A stretch of 64,000 nucleotides of DNA from Chloroflexota bacterium (GTDB lineage Bacteria; Chloroflexota; UBA11872; UBA12225), in NCBI GenBank assembly GCA_030447525.1, contig JAUJOR010000001.1, forward strand, positions 124,001 to 188,000. The letters run 5' to 3'. The position numbers and the translations under genes were made by a program. How positions within the stretch are numbered: position 1 is the stretch's first letter; each line of letters starts with the position of its first letter. Positions 25,523 through 34,040 of this stretch are shown here, piece by piece. The notes beneath the pieces are model-generated. The model did no database searches. It was given only the letters and a program-made list of their open reading frames with translations, and had not been told where the DNA came from.

Positions 25523-27496
25523 CTAGCGCGCGGCGCCTGGTAGCCGTGGGAGCGCCCCCGGTGTGCGGGTCGCCGTCGGGGCCGGCGTGGCAGTCGCGCC
25601 GACCGCCGGCTTCGTGGCCGTCGCCGTGGCAGTCATGGTGAAGCGCCCGGCGTCGTCTTGCCACTGGTAAAGCGTCGACCAGTCGGATGCGAACACGCCG
25701 ATTTTGATGGTGTACGTCCCCGCGGACGCCCCAGCGGGCACCTGCCAGGTAACGGGGAATTGGCGCGTCTGGCCGGCAGCGAAGGACTGGTTCTCGAAAA
25801 CCTGCTGGAACACCCGCTCCGTGGGGCTGTAGATCTCGACGTCGACGGTGGCCGACATGGCCGTGGCGCTCCCCACCTCGACTGTGCCCGTGACGGTACG
25901 GCCCTGGGATGCCGTGGCCGGGAAGCCCTGGGCTTGGGCGGAGAACTGCGGCCGGGCCGGGACCGGTGTAGCCGGGACCGGTGTAGCCGGGACCGGTGTA
26001 GCCGGGACCGGTGTAGCCGGGACCGGTGTAGCCGGGACCGGTGTAGCCGGGACCGGTGTAGCCGGGACCGGTGTAGCCGGGACCGGTGTAGCCGGGACCG
26101 GTGTAGCCGGGATCCTGGTTGCCGTGGCCGGGACCCTGGTCGCCGTGGCTAGAGGGGTGGCCGTGGGGCTGGGCACCGGAGGTACGCTCGCACCGCCATT
26201 GAGTGTCCAGATGGAGATGTCGCGTGCCCCCCAGCGATCGCCCCACCAGCCACCCTGGCCCCGGAACTGCACCCGCGTCGTTCCGGTAGGGACGGGCATG
26301 AAGTAGGATGAGAACGTGCTCTGGTCATTCTTCGTCTGTGGCTGCATCTGCGCCGGTTGCCACGTCCGGCCATCGTCGAAGCTCACCTCGAGGTTGGCCC
26401 CGGTGCCGGCGAACCGCAGGCGGGAGCTGGGCGGCGCGCCGGCCGGAAAGCTGACGCCCGGTGGGGTCGATTGATCGACGACGTTCTGGTTAGCCTTGAT
26501 CATCGAAAATGGCACGGCCGGGCTGATGCTCACGTTGTCCCAGTGCCAGGTGTTGGGTTCGCAAGGGATGCCCTCAGCGCAGCCCTTGCTGGGGTTATAG
26601 GAATGGTGCCCTAGCTGCACGACACCCTTGTCCCACCCGAGATCCTGGATGTCCGCGTCCACCCACCATAGGTTGTACTGCGGCATCCCGAACTTGATGT
26701 GTGTGCGGGAGACGCGTAGCTCAAAGGTGTCCCGCCGGGTGGGGCTGGGGGCGAGGGAGTACTCGTAGTGCCTCCACCACTCTGCGGGCACCTCTTCCTC
26801 CTGAGCGTTGCGGTAGACAGTGGCTCGGAATGACGACTCGCTCTGCCCCCCGTCCATGCGTAGATGCAGGGCGTTGCGCGGGGCACCGTTCAGGTCGGGG
26901 AGCCATGACTGCAAGGGAGCCTGCAATTGATCCTCGTAGGGGCTCACCCACAGGTCGATCCAGTCCCGGCCGGTCGAGCGGAAGGTAGACATATCCCACT
27001 TGACGACAGCCTCCCCGGACGAGAAGTCCACCATGTGGTCGGGAGTCAGATAGATGACGCCGTACCCACTGGCCGAGAGGGCGGTCATGACGTGATCTCT
27101 GCACTGGAAGACGGCGTCGTCGTATGACCCATTCAGCTGGTGCACGGCCGGCGACGCCCCGCAGTCAGCGCCGTGGTGGGCGGCCATCGGCTCCAGGGCC
27201 GACCAGGTGTTCGCGTCGCGGGAATGGACTCTCAGATCCCAGTTCTTTGGCTTCCAAGGTTGGGGGGTGGTGGGCGATCCGTCGAAGGTCTCCAGGAACG
27301 TGCCGGGGGCGGCCTGCGCCGCCGGCGCGACGAGCTGATCGCCGGCCCGAAGCGAGCCGGAGGCGATGGACATGCTGCCAAGGACCGTCGTGGCCAGGGC
27401 GAAGCAGAGCAGAGGACGCCGGTAGGCCGTTCCTCGCCTGGAACGCGGGACGAGCCGCTGGGCGAGGCGCCGCCAGGAACCGAAATATGTGGACAA
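25523..27496 (-). CDS. Large secreted protein with PVPAT repeat linker and C-terminal beta domain
   Basis: The product is about 657 residues. I chose TTG 27496 because AAGGAG lies 7 bases upstream. A signal sequence (PLLCFALATTVLGSMSIASG) follows a basic N-terminus. The N-terminal half (residues ~60-440) has no family I recognise and is paralogous to the protein at 60090: shared blocks include ALEPMAAHHGADC, CRDHVMTALSASGYGVIYLT, SGRDWIDLWVSP, FELRVSRTHIKFGMPQYNLW and FRGQGGWWGDRW. It looks like a concanavalin-type beta fold. A 10-copy PVPAT linker follows, then a beta-sandwich domain related to the C-terminus of 35981-37834. Predicted extracellular and perhaps glycan-binding or glycan-cleaving. 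Confidence 0.82.
   Translation of the reverse strand: MSTYFGSWRRLAQRLVPRSRRGTAYRRPLLCFALATTVLGSMSIASGSLRAGDQLVAPAAQAAPGTFLETFDGSPTTPQPWKPKNWDLRVHSRDANTWSALEPMAAHHGADCGASPAVHQLNGSYDDAVFQCRDHVMTALSASGYGVIYLTPDHMVDFSSGEAVVKWDMSTFRSTGRDWIDLWVSPYEDQLQAPLQSWLPDLNGAPRNALHLRMDGGQSESSFRATVYRNAQEEEVPAEWWRHYEYSLAPSPTRRDTFELRVSRTHIKFGMPQYNLWWVDADIQDLGWDKGVVQLGHHSYNPSKGCAEGIPCEPNTWHWDNVSISPAVPFSMIKANQNVVDQSTPPGVSFPAGAPPSSRLRFAGTGANLEVSFDDGRTWQPAQMQPQTKNDQSTFSSYFMPVPTGTTRVQFRGQGGWWGDRWGARDISIWTLNGGASVPPVPSPTATPLATATRVPATATRIPATPVPATPVPATPVPATPVPATPVPATPVPATPVPATPVPATPVPATPVPARPQFSAQAQGFPATASQGRTVTGTVEVGSATAMSATVDVEIYSPTERVFQQVFENQSFAAGQTRQFPVTWQVPAGASAGTYTIKIGVFASDWSTLYQWQDDAGRFTMTATATATKPAVGATATPAPTATRTPGALPRLPGAAR
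25959..26108 (-). repeat. 10 perfect copies of a 15-bp tandem repeat
   Basis: Ten identical units of GGGACCGGTGTAGCC (plus strand) fill 25959-26108. On the coding strand they encode a PVPAT linker. Perfect identity at every base implies recent expansion and probable copy-number variation. Confidence 0.95.
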
Positions 27497-28275
27497 GGCA
27501 TTCTCCTTCTTGCAGCGCGCGAGAAGAAGGAGGCCGAGTGAGGACGTCACATCGCCGTACGAAGCCGATCACGGCCGTTCTCAACCGTCGTCGTGCTCGT
27601 ACTGACAAGGACATGAATGTCCTCGACGTGTTCCGGACCACAGCGTCGCGCAGGCACCTCTAATGAGAGATGGTGCTCAGCGGGGCGCTAGAGTCAGGAG
27701 CTTGCGTCCGGTGGTCGGCTCTGGGGTGGTGCGCCGGTCACTAACTAAGGAGTGATCCCGGCCGTCACCGCACCTACAGGCTGGCCTACCGCTGCACTCG
27801 ACCGCACTCGCCACCCCCAGACGGCGACTACCACATCAGCGTGGGTAGCTGCCGTCGAGGGGTACGAGCGCTCGTTACACTTCTCGCGCCGTAGAGTTAC
27901 GCTGGCCCGTGCGGCACTTACCCCCCGCGGGGACGAACCTGGGTGATGTGCACCCAGTCCCACACGGAGGGAGCACCGAAAGGGCCATTCAGCTATTCAG
28001 CTATGCATATATCCAGCTAGCTGAATAGACCGATCAAACAACAATGACGTCTGGTTTGTTCTGCTCTCTGTGACCGGGAGTCGCGCTCGTGAAAGAGCTC
28101 GCCGGCCTGGTGTAGATGCCTTCCAGCTCGTCCCCCGGGATTGGGGAGCGGGTCCGATGCATCGTCCGCACGTCACTGCACCTAAGAGAGTAGCGATAGG
28201 GTTCGAGTGGCAGCAAGGTACCCCCCCGTTAGTCCCAGGGCGTACTCCTAGCTGCACGTGGCACACACCGGGGTC
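27497..28275. other. Long gap without a convincing gene
   Basis: About 780 bases between the start of the secreted protein gene and the 3' end of the GT2 pseudogene. Open frames here are short and have atypical codon use. A lone CTCAACC heptamer is at 27580-27586 without an 11-base partner. The A/T-rich palindrome at 27993-28028 is the only clear structure. Confidence 0.5.
27993..28028. repeat. 11-bp A/T-rich inverted repeat
   Basis: CTATTCAGCTA at 27993-28003 and TAGCTGAATAG at 28018-28028 are perfect complements around a 14-base A/T-rich loop. An extra ATTCAGCT copy lies just before at 27987-27994. The low G+C stands out sharply from the surroundings. It could be an operator or an end of a lost element. 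Confidence 0.4.
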
Positions 28276-29214
28276 TCACCCGCCGCTAAACAGGAGTGTG
28301 TCTTTGTTGACTGGCGTCCGCCAGCCCTGGATAAACCCGGTCAGGAAGTGGATGGGCCGCAACAGGCCGTGGGGGCGCCTCAGGTGCAGGGCATCCCGGA
28401 GCGGCGGACCGATGGCATCAACCAGCAACGCGTACGCCGGAACGATGGCGAACCACCAGTGCCCGCCTTTGACCGGCTTGGCGTAGGCGGCCCCGATACC
28501 CACCCAGTTCCGCCGGCTCAAGGCACGCACCTCGGCGGAGGTTCGAAAGCCGTAATGGAGGACGGCCACGGCGTCCGTCTCGTAGACCTCATGGCCGAAG
28601 AGCAGGGCCCGCACCGCCAGGTCCCCGTCCTCGCAGGCAGGGAGCCGCGCCCCCGGCCCCAGCAGGCTCGTCGAACCCGCCCATGGCCTGGACGGGCGCG
28701 CGGCGCACGGCCAGCCCGGCGCCCATACCGCCAGCGCGACACTTGTCGATGACAGACGTCAGCCGGCGGCTCCCCGGCAGCGGTACGCCGGGATGAACCC
28801 CTTGCTCGTGTCGTGCCCTACCGCCTCCACACTGCAGAACGCCACCGCGACCCGGGCGTGCTGGCGAAAGATGCGCGCCATCTGCTCCACCCAGTCGGGT
28901 GGCACCTCGCAGTCGTCGTCGGTGAAGAGCACCACCTCGGCACGCGCCTCGGCCAGGCCGATGTTGCGTGCCGTGCTCACGCCTCTGGTGTCGCTGCGGA
29001 TGTAGCGCAGGCGGGCGTCGGCAAGGAACGGCGCCGCCGCGGCGGCGGTACGGTCGTCGGTGCTCTGATCCACGACGATCGGCTCGAACCGCGGGTACGT
29101 GTTGGCCAGGATCGACTCGATCGTGCGGACGATGCTGTCTCCTCGGTTACGGGTACACACGATCGCGCTCACGAGCTCAGGTGCATCGTTATTCGTCATG
29201 GAGATCACGTTCAC
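28276..29214 (-). pseudogene. Broken tandem copy of GT2 glycosyltransferase
   Basis: Aligned with the intact gene at 29295-30233, this copy has the same length and a constant offset of 1019 bases. One base is lost near 28768 and one is gained near 28665, so the frame returns, but the out-of-frame stretch hits a stop right after YRCRGAAG (about residue 151). The N-terminal GT-A domain (VDQSTDDRT, FTDDDCEVPPDWVEQM) and C-terminal part (ALLFGHEVYETDAVAVLHYG, RTPVNKDTLLF) are well conserved. Only a truncated product could be made. The damage is small, so the event or the sequencing error is recent. Confidence 0.85.
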
Positions 29215-29294
29215 TCTTGTTCTTTCGCATCAACTGGAATGTACGGCCTGCCTGGACCACCGGCGGCGGTCCCGGATGCGGTTATGATGGCGTC

Positions 29295-30233
29295 TTACCT
29301 GTTGCAGAACAGGAGCGTTTCTTTGTCGACCGGCGTCCGCCAGCCCTGGGCGAAGCCCCACAGAAAGTTGATCACCCGCGCCAGGCCCTGGGGGCGCTTG
29401 AGGTGGACGGCGTCACGGAGCGGCGGACCGATGGCATGGACGAGCAGCTCATACAGTGGCACCACGGCGAAGCGCCAGTGCCCGCTCTTGAGCGGCTTGG
29501 CGTAGGCAGCCCCGATACCCAGCCAGTTCCGCCGGCTCAGGGCACGTCCCTCGGCGTAGGTTCTGAAGCCGTAATGGAGGACGGCCACGGCGTCCGTCTC
29601 GTAGACCTCATGGCCGAAGAGCAGGGCGCGCACCGCCAGGTCCCCGTCCTCGCAGTCGGGGAAGCGCGCCCCCGGTCCCAACAGCTCGTCGAACCCGCCG
29701 ATGGCCTGGACGGGCGTGCGGCGCACGGCCAGCCCGGCGCCCATGCCGCGGGCGCGACACTTGTCGACGACAGACGTCAGCCGGAGGCTCCCCCGGCAGC
29801 GGTACGCCGGGATGAACCCCTTGCTGGCGTCGTGCCCTACCGCCTCCACACTGCAGAAGGCAACGGCAACGCGGGTGTACTCGCAGAAGATGCGTGCCAT
29901 CTGCTCTACCCAGTTGGCCGGCACCTCGCAGTCGTCGTCGGTGAAGACGACCACCTCGGAGCGCGCCTCGGCCAGGCCGATGTTCCGTGCCGTGCTGACC
30001 CCTCTGGTGTCGCTGCGGATGTAGCGCAGGCGGGCGTCGGCGAGGAACGGCGCCGCCGCGGCGGCGGTACGGTCGTCGGTGCTCTGATCCACGACGATCA
30101 GCTCGAACCGCGGGTAGGTGTTGGCCAGGATCGACTCGATCGTCTGGACGATGCTGTCTCCCCGGTTACGGGTACACACGACCGCGCTCACGAGCTCAGG
30201 TGTATCGCAGCTCGTCCCTTCGATAGTCGTCAT
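29295..30233 (-). CDS. GT2-family glycosyltransferase (intact tandem copy)
   Basis: The product is 312 residues. Motifs in order: ELVSAVVCTRNRGDSIVQTI, ELIVVDQSTDDRTAAAA, the metal-binding EVVVFTDDDCEVP near residue 100, GGFDELLGPGARFPDCEDGD with the conserved acidic acceptor region, and a C-terminal membrane-associating portion. Family 2, probably a rhamnosyl- or hexosyltransferase for the EPS; the donor cannot be assigned. The start is ATG 30233. A repeat box in the same orientation lies at 30322-30339. It is the source or sister of the broken copy downstream. Confidence 0.88.
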   Translation of the reverse strand: MTTIEGTSCDTPELVSAVVCTRNRGDSIVQTIESILANTYPRFELIVVDQSTDDRTAAAAAPFLADARLRYIRSDTRGVSTARNIGLAEARSEVVVFTDDDCEVPANWVEQMARIFCEYTRVAVAFCSVEAVGHDASKGFIPAYRCRGSLRLTSVVDKCRARGMGAGLAVRRTPVQAIGGFDELLGPGARFPDCEDGDLAVRALLFGHEVYETDAVAVLHYGFRTYAEGRALSRRNWLGIGAAYAKPLKSGHWRFAVVPLYELLVHAIGPPLRDAVHLKRPQGLARVINFLWGFAQGWRTPVDKETLLFCNR

Positions 30234-30321
30234 GCGCCCCTCGTCATGGTCACCACCACTTCAGTCTTCTGACACGCCAGGGAGAGTGTAGTGCCTGTCC
30301 CCGCGGTCGATACGTACTGTT

Positions 30322-30339
30322 GGTCGAGTTATGGTTGAG
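30322..30339 (-). promoter_or_regulatory. 11-bp-period direct repeat box for the GT2 gene
   Basis: On the minus strand CTCAACC (30339-30333) is followed 11 bases on by CTCGACC (30328-30322), 89 bases before the ATG at 30233. Confidence 0.55.
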
Positions 30340-30757
30340 CCTTGACAAGCAAATTCCCGCGACTTCCAGGGAAAGGACTGCCCCGACAAGAAGAGCCTTC
30401 ACTACAATGTACTAAAGTATGTGCCTATCTTCGTTAGAGTATACAGAAGAAATAACGTCACTCTACGAGAGTCGAGGTTTGCGATGGTCAGGAGCAGCCT
30501 GGCCAGGTCGCCTTCGACCGCTGCCGCGGCTGTGACGACCAGCATCTTGCGTACGGGTCATGCCTTGTCGCTCCCACAGCGGGCGATCCCGCCCTCTTCC
30601 CCTGGGCGGAGAGTCTAGGCCATGAGTGACCCCGAGCGGGTTCTGCCCACGGAGGCGCGGCTGCCCCACGTCAAAGGTCGGGCTCAGATCTACTGCTTGA
30701 GGACGTGAGGACAACGGGCACAAGGCCGGCACGGAGCAATTCCGGCTCTGGCAGGGG

Positions 30758-30786
30758 CTCAACCCCTTCTCAACGGTCAGGAAACG
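30758..30786 (+). promoter_or_regulatory. 11-bp-period direct repeat box for the epimerase-rfbB operon
   Basis: CTCAACC at 30758, CTCAACG at 30769 and GGAAACG at 30780 are spaced by 11 bases, 34 bases before the ATG at 30820. A GATACT hexamer (about 30807-30812) in the short spacer could be the -10 element. Confidence 0.6.
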
Positions 30787-30819
30787 CCCTCGAGCGGCTG
30801 CGCCCCAGATACTTAGCTC

Positions 30820-31803
30820 ATGACACAGGTTGGAGCGAAAGTTGTCGTCACCGGCGGGGCCGGCTTCATCGGCAGTCATCTTGTCGATCGTCTGATGGCC
30901 GAGGGCCACGACGACGTGGTTGTTCTGGATAACCTGTCTCGAGGGCGGCGAGAGAATCTCGCCCGCTACGAAGACGAGCCGCGCCTGCGCTTTATCGAGG
31001 GAGATGTCCGCGACCTGGACGCCCTGACGGCAGCGCTCAGCGGGGCGAGCGTCGTCTATCACCTCGCCGGGAGGTCCCTGCTCATGGGGGGACAGGAGGA
31101 CGTGGCGGAGACGTTCTCCTCCAACGTCGTGGGCACCTTCAACGTCCTGCGGGCCGCGGTACAAGGAAGCGCCAGGCGCGTCGTGTTCGCCTCGGCGCGC
31201 GACGTCTACGGCGAGCCCATCTCCCTGCCGGTGGACGAGGACCATCCCTTGATGGCCATCAACACCTATGGGGCGAGCAAGGTCTCCGGGGAGGTCTACT
31301 GCCGGGCCTTCCGGCGCAAGTACGGCCTGCAGGCGGTCGTCTTGCGCCTGGGCAACGTCTACGGCCCGCGGGACTTCGACCATGCCATCCCGGTGTGGCT
31401 GGAGCGAGCGCAGGCCGGACAGGAGCTCTATGTCCAGGGCGGCGAGGAGATCATCGACTTCTTGTGGGTCGACCAGGCAGTGGAGGCGCTGGTGCGCGCC
31501 GCCAGGGTCGAAGAGGCGCTCCCCCCGATCAATATTGCCAGCGGGACGGGGACGAAGATCATTGATCTTGCTCGGCGGATCGTGCGCCTGGCGGACGGCC
31601 GGTCCCAAATCAAGGTGCTCCCCCGGGATGACCGGGCCGTGACCCGCTTCGTCGCCAATGTGGATCGAATGCGCCAGATGCTGCGGCTGGAGCCGCCCCT
31701 GGATCCGCTGGCACACCTCCCGGGTCTCCTGACTGCCTCGTGCCTCGGCTCGGCCCAGCTTACAGGGACGACGAGCGGACAAGGGATGTTTAGGGAATGG
31801 TAG
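30820..31803 (+). CDS. NAD-dependent sugar epimerase/dehydratase (extended SDR)
   Basis: The product is 327 residues. It has the extended-SDR motif VVVTGGAGFIGSHLVDRL at the N-terminus, VVYHLAG near residue 85, and the catalytic Y-x-x-x-K in TYGASKVSGEVYC near residue 150. Sugar-binding region motifs include LRLGNVYGPRDF. The family contains UDP-glucose 4-epimerases, UDP-glucuronate decarboxylases and related enzymes; the exact reaction cannot be fixed. The start is ATG 30820 and the 3' end overlaps the GT gene at 31797 by 7 bases. It heads the operon with GT4, rfbB and GT2, and probably supplies a nucleotide sugar. Confidence 0.87.
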   Translation: MTQVGAKVVVTGGAGFIGSHLVDRLMAEGHDDVVVLDNLSRGRRENLARYEDEPRLRFIEGDVRDLDALTAALSGASVVYHLAGRSLLMGGQEDVAETFSSNVVGTFNVLRAAVQGSARRVVFASARDVYGEPISLPVDEDHPLMAINTYGASKVSGEVYCRAFRRKYGLQAVVLRLGNVYGPRDFDHAIPVWLERAQAGQELYVQGGEEIIDFLWVDQAVEALVRAARVEEALPPINIASGTGTKIIDLARRIVRLADGRSQIKVLPRDDRAVTRFVANVDRMRQMLRLEPPLDPLAHLPGLLTASCLGSAQLTGTTSGQGMFREW

Positions 31804-32969
31804 CGCCCGGCGTCTTGTTCGTCGTCAGCGCCGCCTTGCCGAACGGGCCGCTAGATCTCCCTGGCCCGCGCAAGGACTACGTCGCCCTGGCCCGAGCCCT
31901 GAACGCCACCATCCTGGACTACACCAGCGTCGCACGCTCGCCCGCGGCCCGTCTGCTCGCACGGGTGCTGGGGATGCCGGTGGCCCAGGCATGGCTCGCC
32001 TTTCGTCAGCGCCGGGCCTACCGCGCCGTCTTGACCGACGGCGAGCATATCGGCCTGCCGCTGGCCCTGCTGCTCAAGGCCGCCCGCTACCCCCTGCCCC
32101 ACGTGACCATCGGGCACCGCATCGTCACCCGCCAGAAGGGGCCATTCTTCCGCTGGCTCAAGGTGCACAGCCATATCTCGCGCATCGTCTTGCACGCCAG
32201 CCTGCAGCACCGAATGGCCATCGATAAGCTGGGTATCCCGGCGGACAAGCTGGCCCTGACGCCCTACCAGGTAGACACCGACTTCTGGCGCCCACAGCCG
32301 GTGGCGGAAGAACCGATGATCTGCAGCGTGGGCCTGGAGCACCGTGACTACCCCACCCTGTTCCAGGCCGTAGAGGGGCTGGACGCCAGGGTGGAGGTGG
32401 CCGCCGCTAGCTACTGGTCGCATCAGCGCAACTCTGCCGCCGGCGTGACGCCGCCCCCGAATGTCAAGGTGGGGGCGTATGATTACTTTGCCCTGCGCGA
32501 TCTGTACGCCCGCGCCGCCCTGGTGGTGGTACCGCTGTACGATGTGGACTTTCAGGCCGGGATCACCACTATCTTGGAGGCTATGGCCATGGGTAAAGCC
32601 GTGGTCGTGACCCGCACCCGCGGCCAGATCGACGTCGTTGAAGATGGGGGCGCCGCGATGCGAGAGATGCCATCGCCGGGCCAGGAGGAGAGCCTCCTGC
32701 GCCGGGTGGCCGCGGCCCAGGGTGTGACGCTGGAGCCGAACGGCCTCTACGTCCCGCCGGGCGCTCCGGCGGCGCTGCGCCAGGCGATCACCTACCTTCT
32801 GGAACACCCGGAGGAGCGGGCCATACTGGGCGTCGCCGGGAGGCGCGCTGTCGAGCAGCTGGTGACCGTGGACGCGTATGCCGAACGTTTCAGCCGTCTC
32901 ATCGAGCAGGCGTGCGCCGAACAAGCCACTGCCACGCGGGGGATGAGCGCGGACCCGGTAGCCCGTTGA
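31797..32969 (+). CDS. GT4-like glycosyltransferase
   Basis: The product is 390 residues. The N-terminal domain contains LTDGEHIGLPLALLLKAARY, similar to the ATGEDVGLPLAIGARL block of the GT at 21198. The C-terminal domain has ALVVVPLYDVDFQAGITTIL, EAMAMGKAVVVTRTRGQIDV and NGLYVPPGAPAAL. It is therefore a GT-B family 4 enzyme of the same subgroup as those at 21198 and 61464, with a longer insertion (residues ~290-325). The ATG overlaps the end of the epimerase gene by 7 bases, and rfbB follows 21 bases after the stop, indicating an operon. Confidence 0.83.
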   Translation: MVAPGVLFVVSAALPNGPLDLPGPRKDYVALARALNATILDYTSVARSPAARLLARVLGMPVAQAWLAFRQRRAYRAVLTDGEHIGLPLALLLKAARYPLPHVTIGHRIVTRQKGPFFRWLKVHSHISRIVLHASLQHRMAIDKLGIPADKLALTPYQVDTDFWRPQPVAEEPMICSVGLEHRDYPTLFQAVEGLDARVEVAAASYWSHQRNSAAGVTPPPNVKVGAYDYFALRDLYARAALVVVPLYDVDFQAGITTILEAMAMGKAVVVTRTRGQIDVVEDGGAAMREMPSPGQEESLLRRVAAAQGVTLEPNGLYVPPGAPAALRQAITYLLEHPEERAILGVAGRRAVEQLVTVDAYAERFSRLIEQACAEQATATRGMSADPVAR

Positions 32970-32990
32970 CAGACTGAGACTGGGAGTATC

Positions 32991-34025
32991 ATGACGCAGC
33001 CTGTTGCTCTCGAGCACGTGGTAGTCACCGGCGGGGCCGGGTTTATCGGCAGCGCCTTTACGCGCAACTATCTCGCCTGGCACCCCAGTGCGCGGGTGAC
33101 CGTCATTGACAAGCTGACCTACGCCGGCAATCTCCAGAACCTGGCCCCGGTGGACGGCGACGGGCGGTACCGCTTTGTCCAGGCGGACATCTGCGACTAC
33201 GACGCCGTGGCCCCGGTGCTGGCCGGGGCGGACGCGGTGGTCAACTTCGCCGCCGAGTCGCACGTCGATCGCTCGATCCTCGATCCGGACGTGTTCGTGC
33301 GCACCAACGTCCTGGGGGTGAACGCCCTCCTGCGGGCCGCCACGGGGGCCGGGGTCAGGCGCTTCCTGCAAGTGAGCACCGATGAGGTCTACGGCCACGT
33401 CGGCGAGGGGGCGACGCCTGAGGACGCCCCACTCAAGCCCCGCAACCCCTACAGCGCCAGCAAGGCCGGCGCCGAGCTGCTGGCCTGGTCGTACTTCTCG
33501 AACTTCACGCTCCCGGTGCTGGTAACGCGGGGGGAAAACACCATCGGGCCCTACCAGTACCCCGAGAAGGCCACCCCCCTGTTTATCACCAACGCCCTGG
33601 ACGACCAGCCCCTGCCGATCTACGGCCAGGGAGAGGCGGTACGCCATTATCTCTACGTCGACGACCACGCCGCCGCCATCGACCTCGTTTTGCACCAGGG
33701 GGTGCCCGGCGAGGCCTACAACATCGGGGCCGACGAAGCGATCAACACGGTGGCCCTGGCCGAACGCATCCTCGACCTGCTGGGCAAGCCCCGCTCGCTG
33801 ATGCGCTTCGTGCCCGACCGGCCGGGGCACGACTATCGGTACAACCTGGACTGCACCAAGCTGGAGGGCCTGGGGTGGCGGCGGCGCTACGATTTTGCCC
33901 GCACCCTGGAGGCCACCGTGGTCTGGTACCGCACGCACCAGGACTGGTGGCGGGCCATCAAGTCCGGCGAGTACCAGGACTACTACCGCCGCCAGTATGG
34001 TGCCGCGCTGGCAGGGGCGCGCTAG
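32991..34025 (+). CDS. rfbB: dTDP-glucose 4,6-dehydratase
   Basis: The product is 344 residues, the usual RfbB/RmlB length. N-terminal VVVTGGAGFIGSAFTRNYL binds NAD. The active-site motif STDEVYGHVGEG gives the Thr-Asp-Glu set, and YSASKAGAELL the Tyr and Lys. ENTIGPYQYPEKATPLFITN matches the substrate loop, and RPGHDYRYNLDCTKLEGLGW the C-terminal signature. It converts dTDP-glucose into dTDP-4-keto-6-deoxyglucose, the precursor of rhamnose and of 4-amino-4,6-dideoxy sugars. No rfbA, rfbC or rfbD is in the window. The DegT aminotransferase at 55273 could use its product. Confidence 0.93.
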   Translation: MTQPVALEHVVVTGGAGFIGSAFTRNYLAWHPSARVTVIDKLTYAGNLQNLAPVDGDGRYRFVQADICDYDAVAPVLAGADAVVNFAAESHVDRSILDPDVFVRTNVLGVNALLRAATGAGVRRFLQVSTDEVYGHVGEGATPEDAPLKPRNPYSASKAGAELLAWSYFSNFTLPVLVTRGENTIGPYQYPEKATPLFITNALDDQPLPIYGQGEAVRHYLYVDDHAAAIDLVLHQGVPGEAYNIGADEAINTVALAERILDLLGKPRSLMRFVPDRPGHDYRYNLDCTKLEGLGWRRRYDFARTLEATVVWYRTHQDWWRAIKSGEYQDYYRRQYGAALAGAR

Positions 34026-34040
34026 CAGGCCACGCAGCGA

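Larger units (their letters stand above)
30234..30819. other. Divergent promoter region with two repeat boxes
   Basis: These 586 bases separate the divergent GT2 and epimerase genes. They contain a minus-oriented repeat box (30322-30339), a plus-oriented one (30758-30786) and an A/T-rich stretch at about 30400-30470. No gene is supported. Confidence 0.6.

Noticed and set aside
25959..26108. CRISPR array
   Set aside because: Units are contiguous 15-bp tandem repeats without spacers and encode a protein linker.
27580..27586. Further CTCAACC regulatory box
   Set aside because: Single heptamer without an 11-base partner and no plus-strand gene downstream.
27124..27663. Plus-strand open frame opposite the secreted protein gene start
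   Set aside because: Antisense to a gene with a clear signal peptide and ribosome site; Arg/Ser-rich random composition.
31851..33938. 695-codon open frame on the minus strand across GT4 and rfbB
   Set aside because: It crosses two well-supported plus-strand genes and has no recognisable domain.
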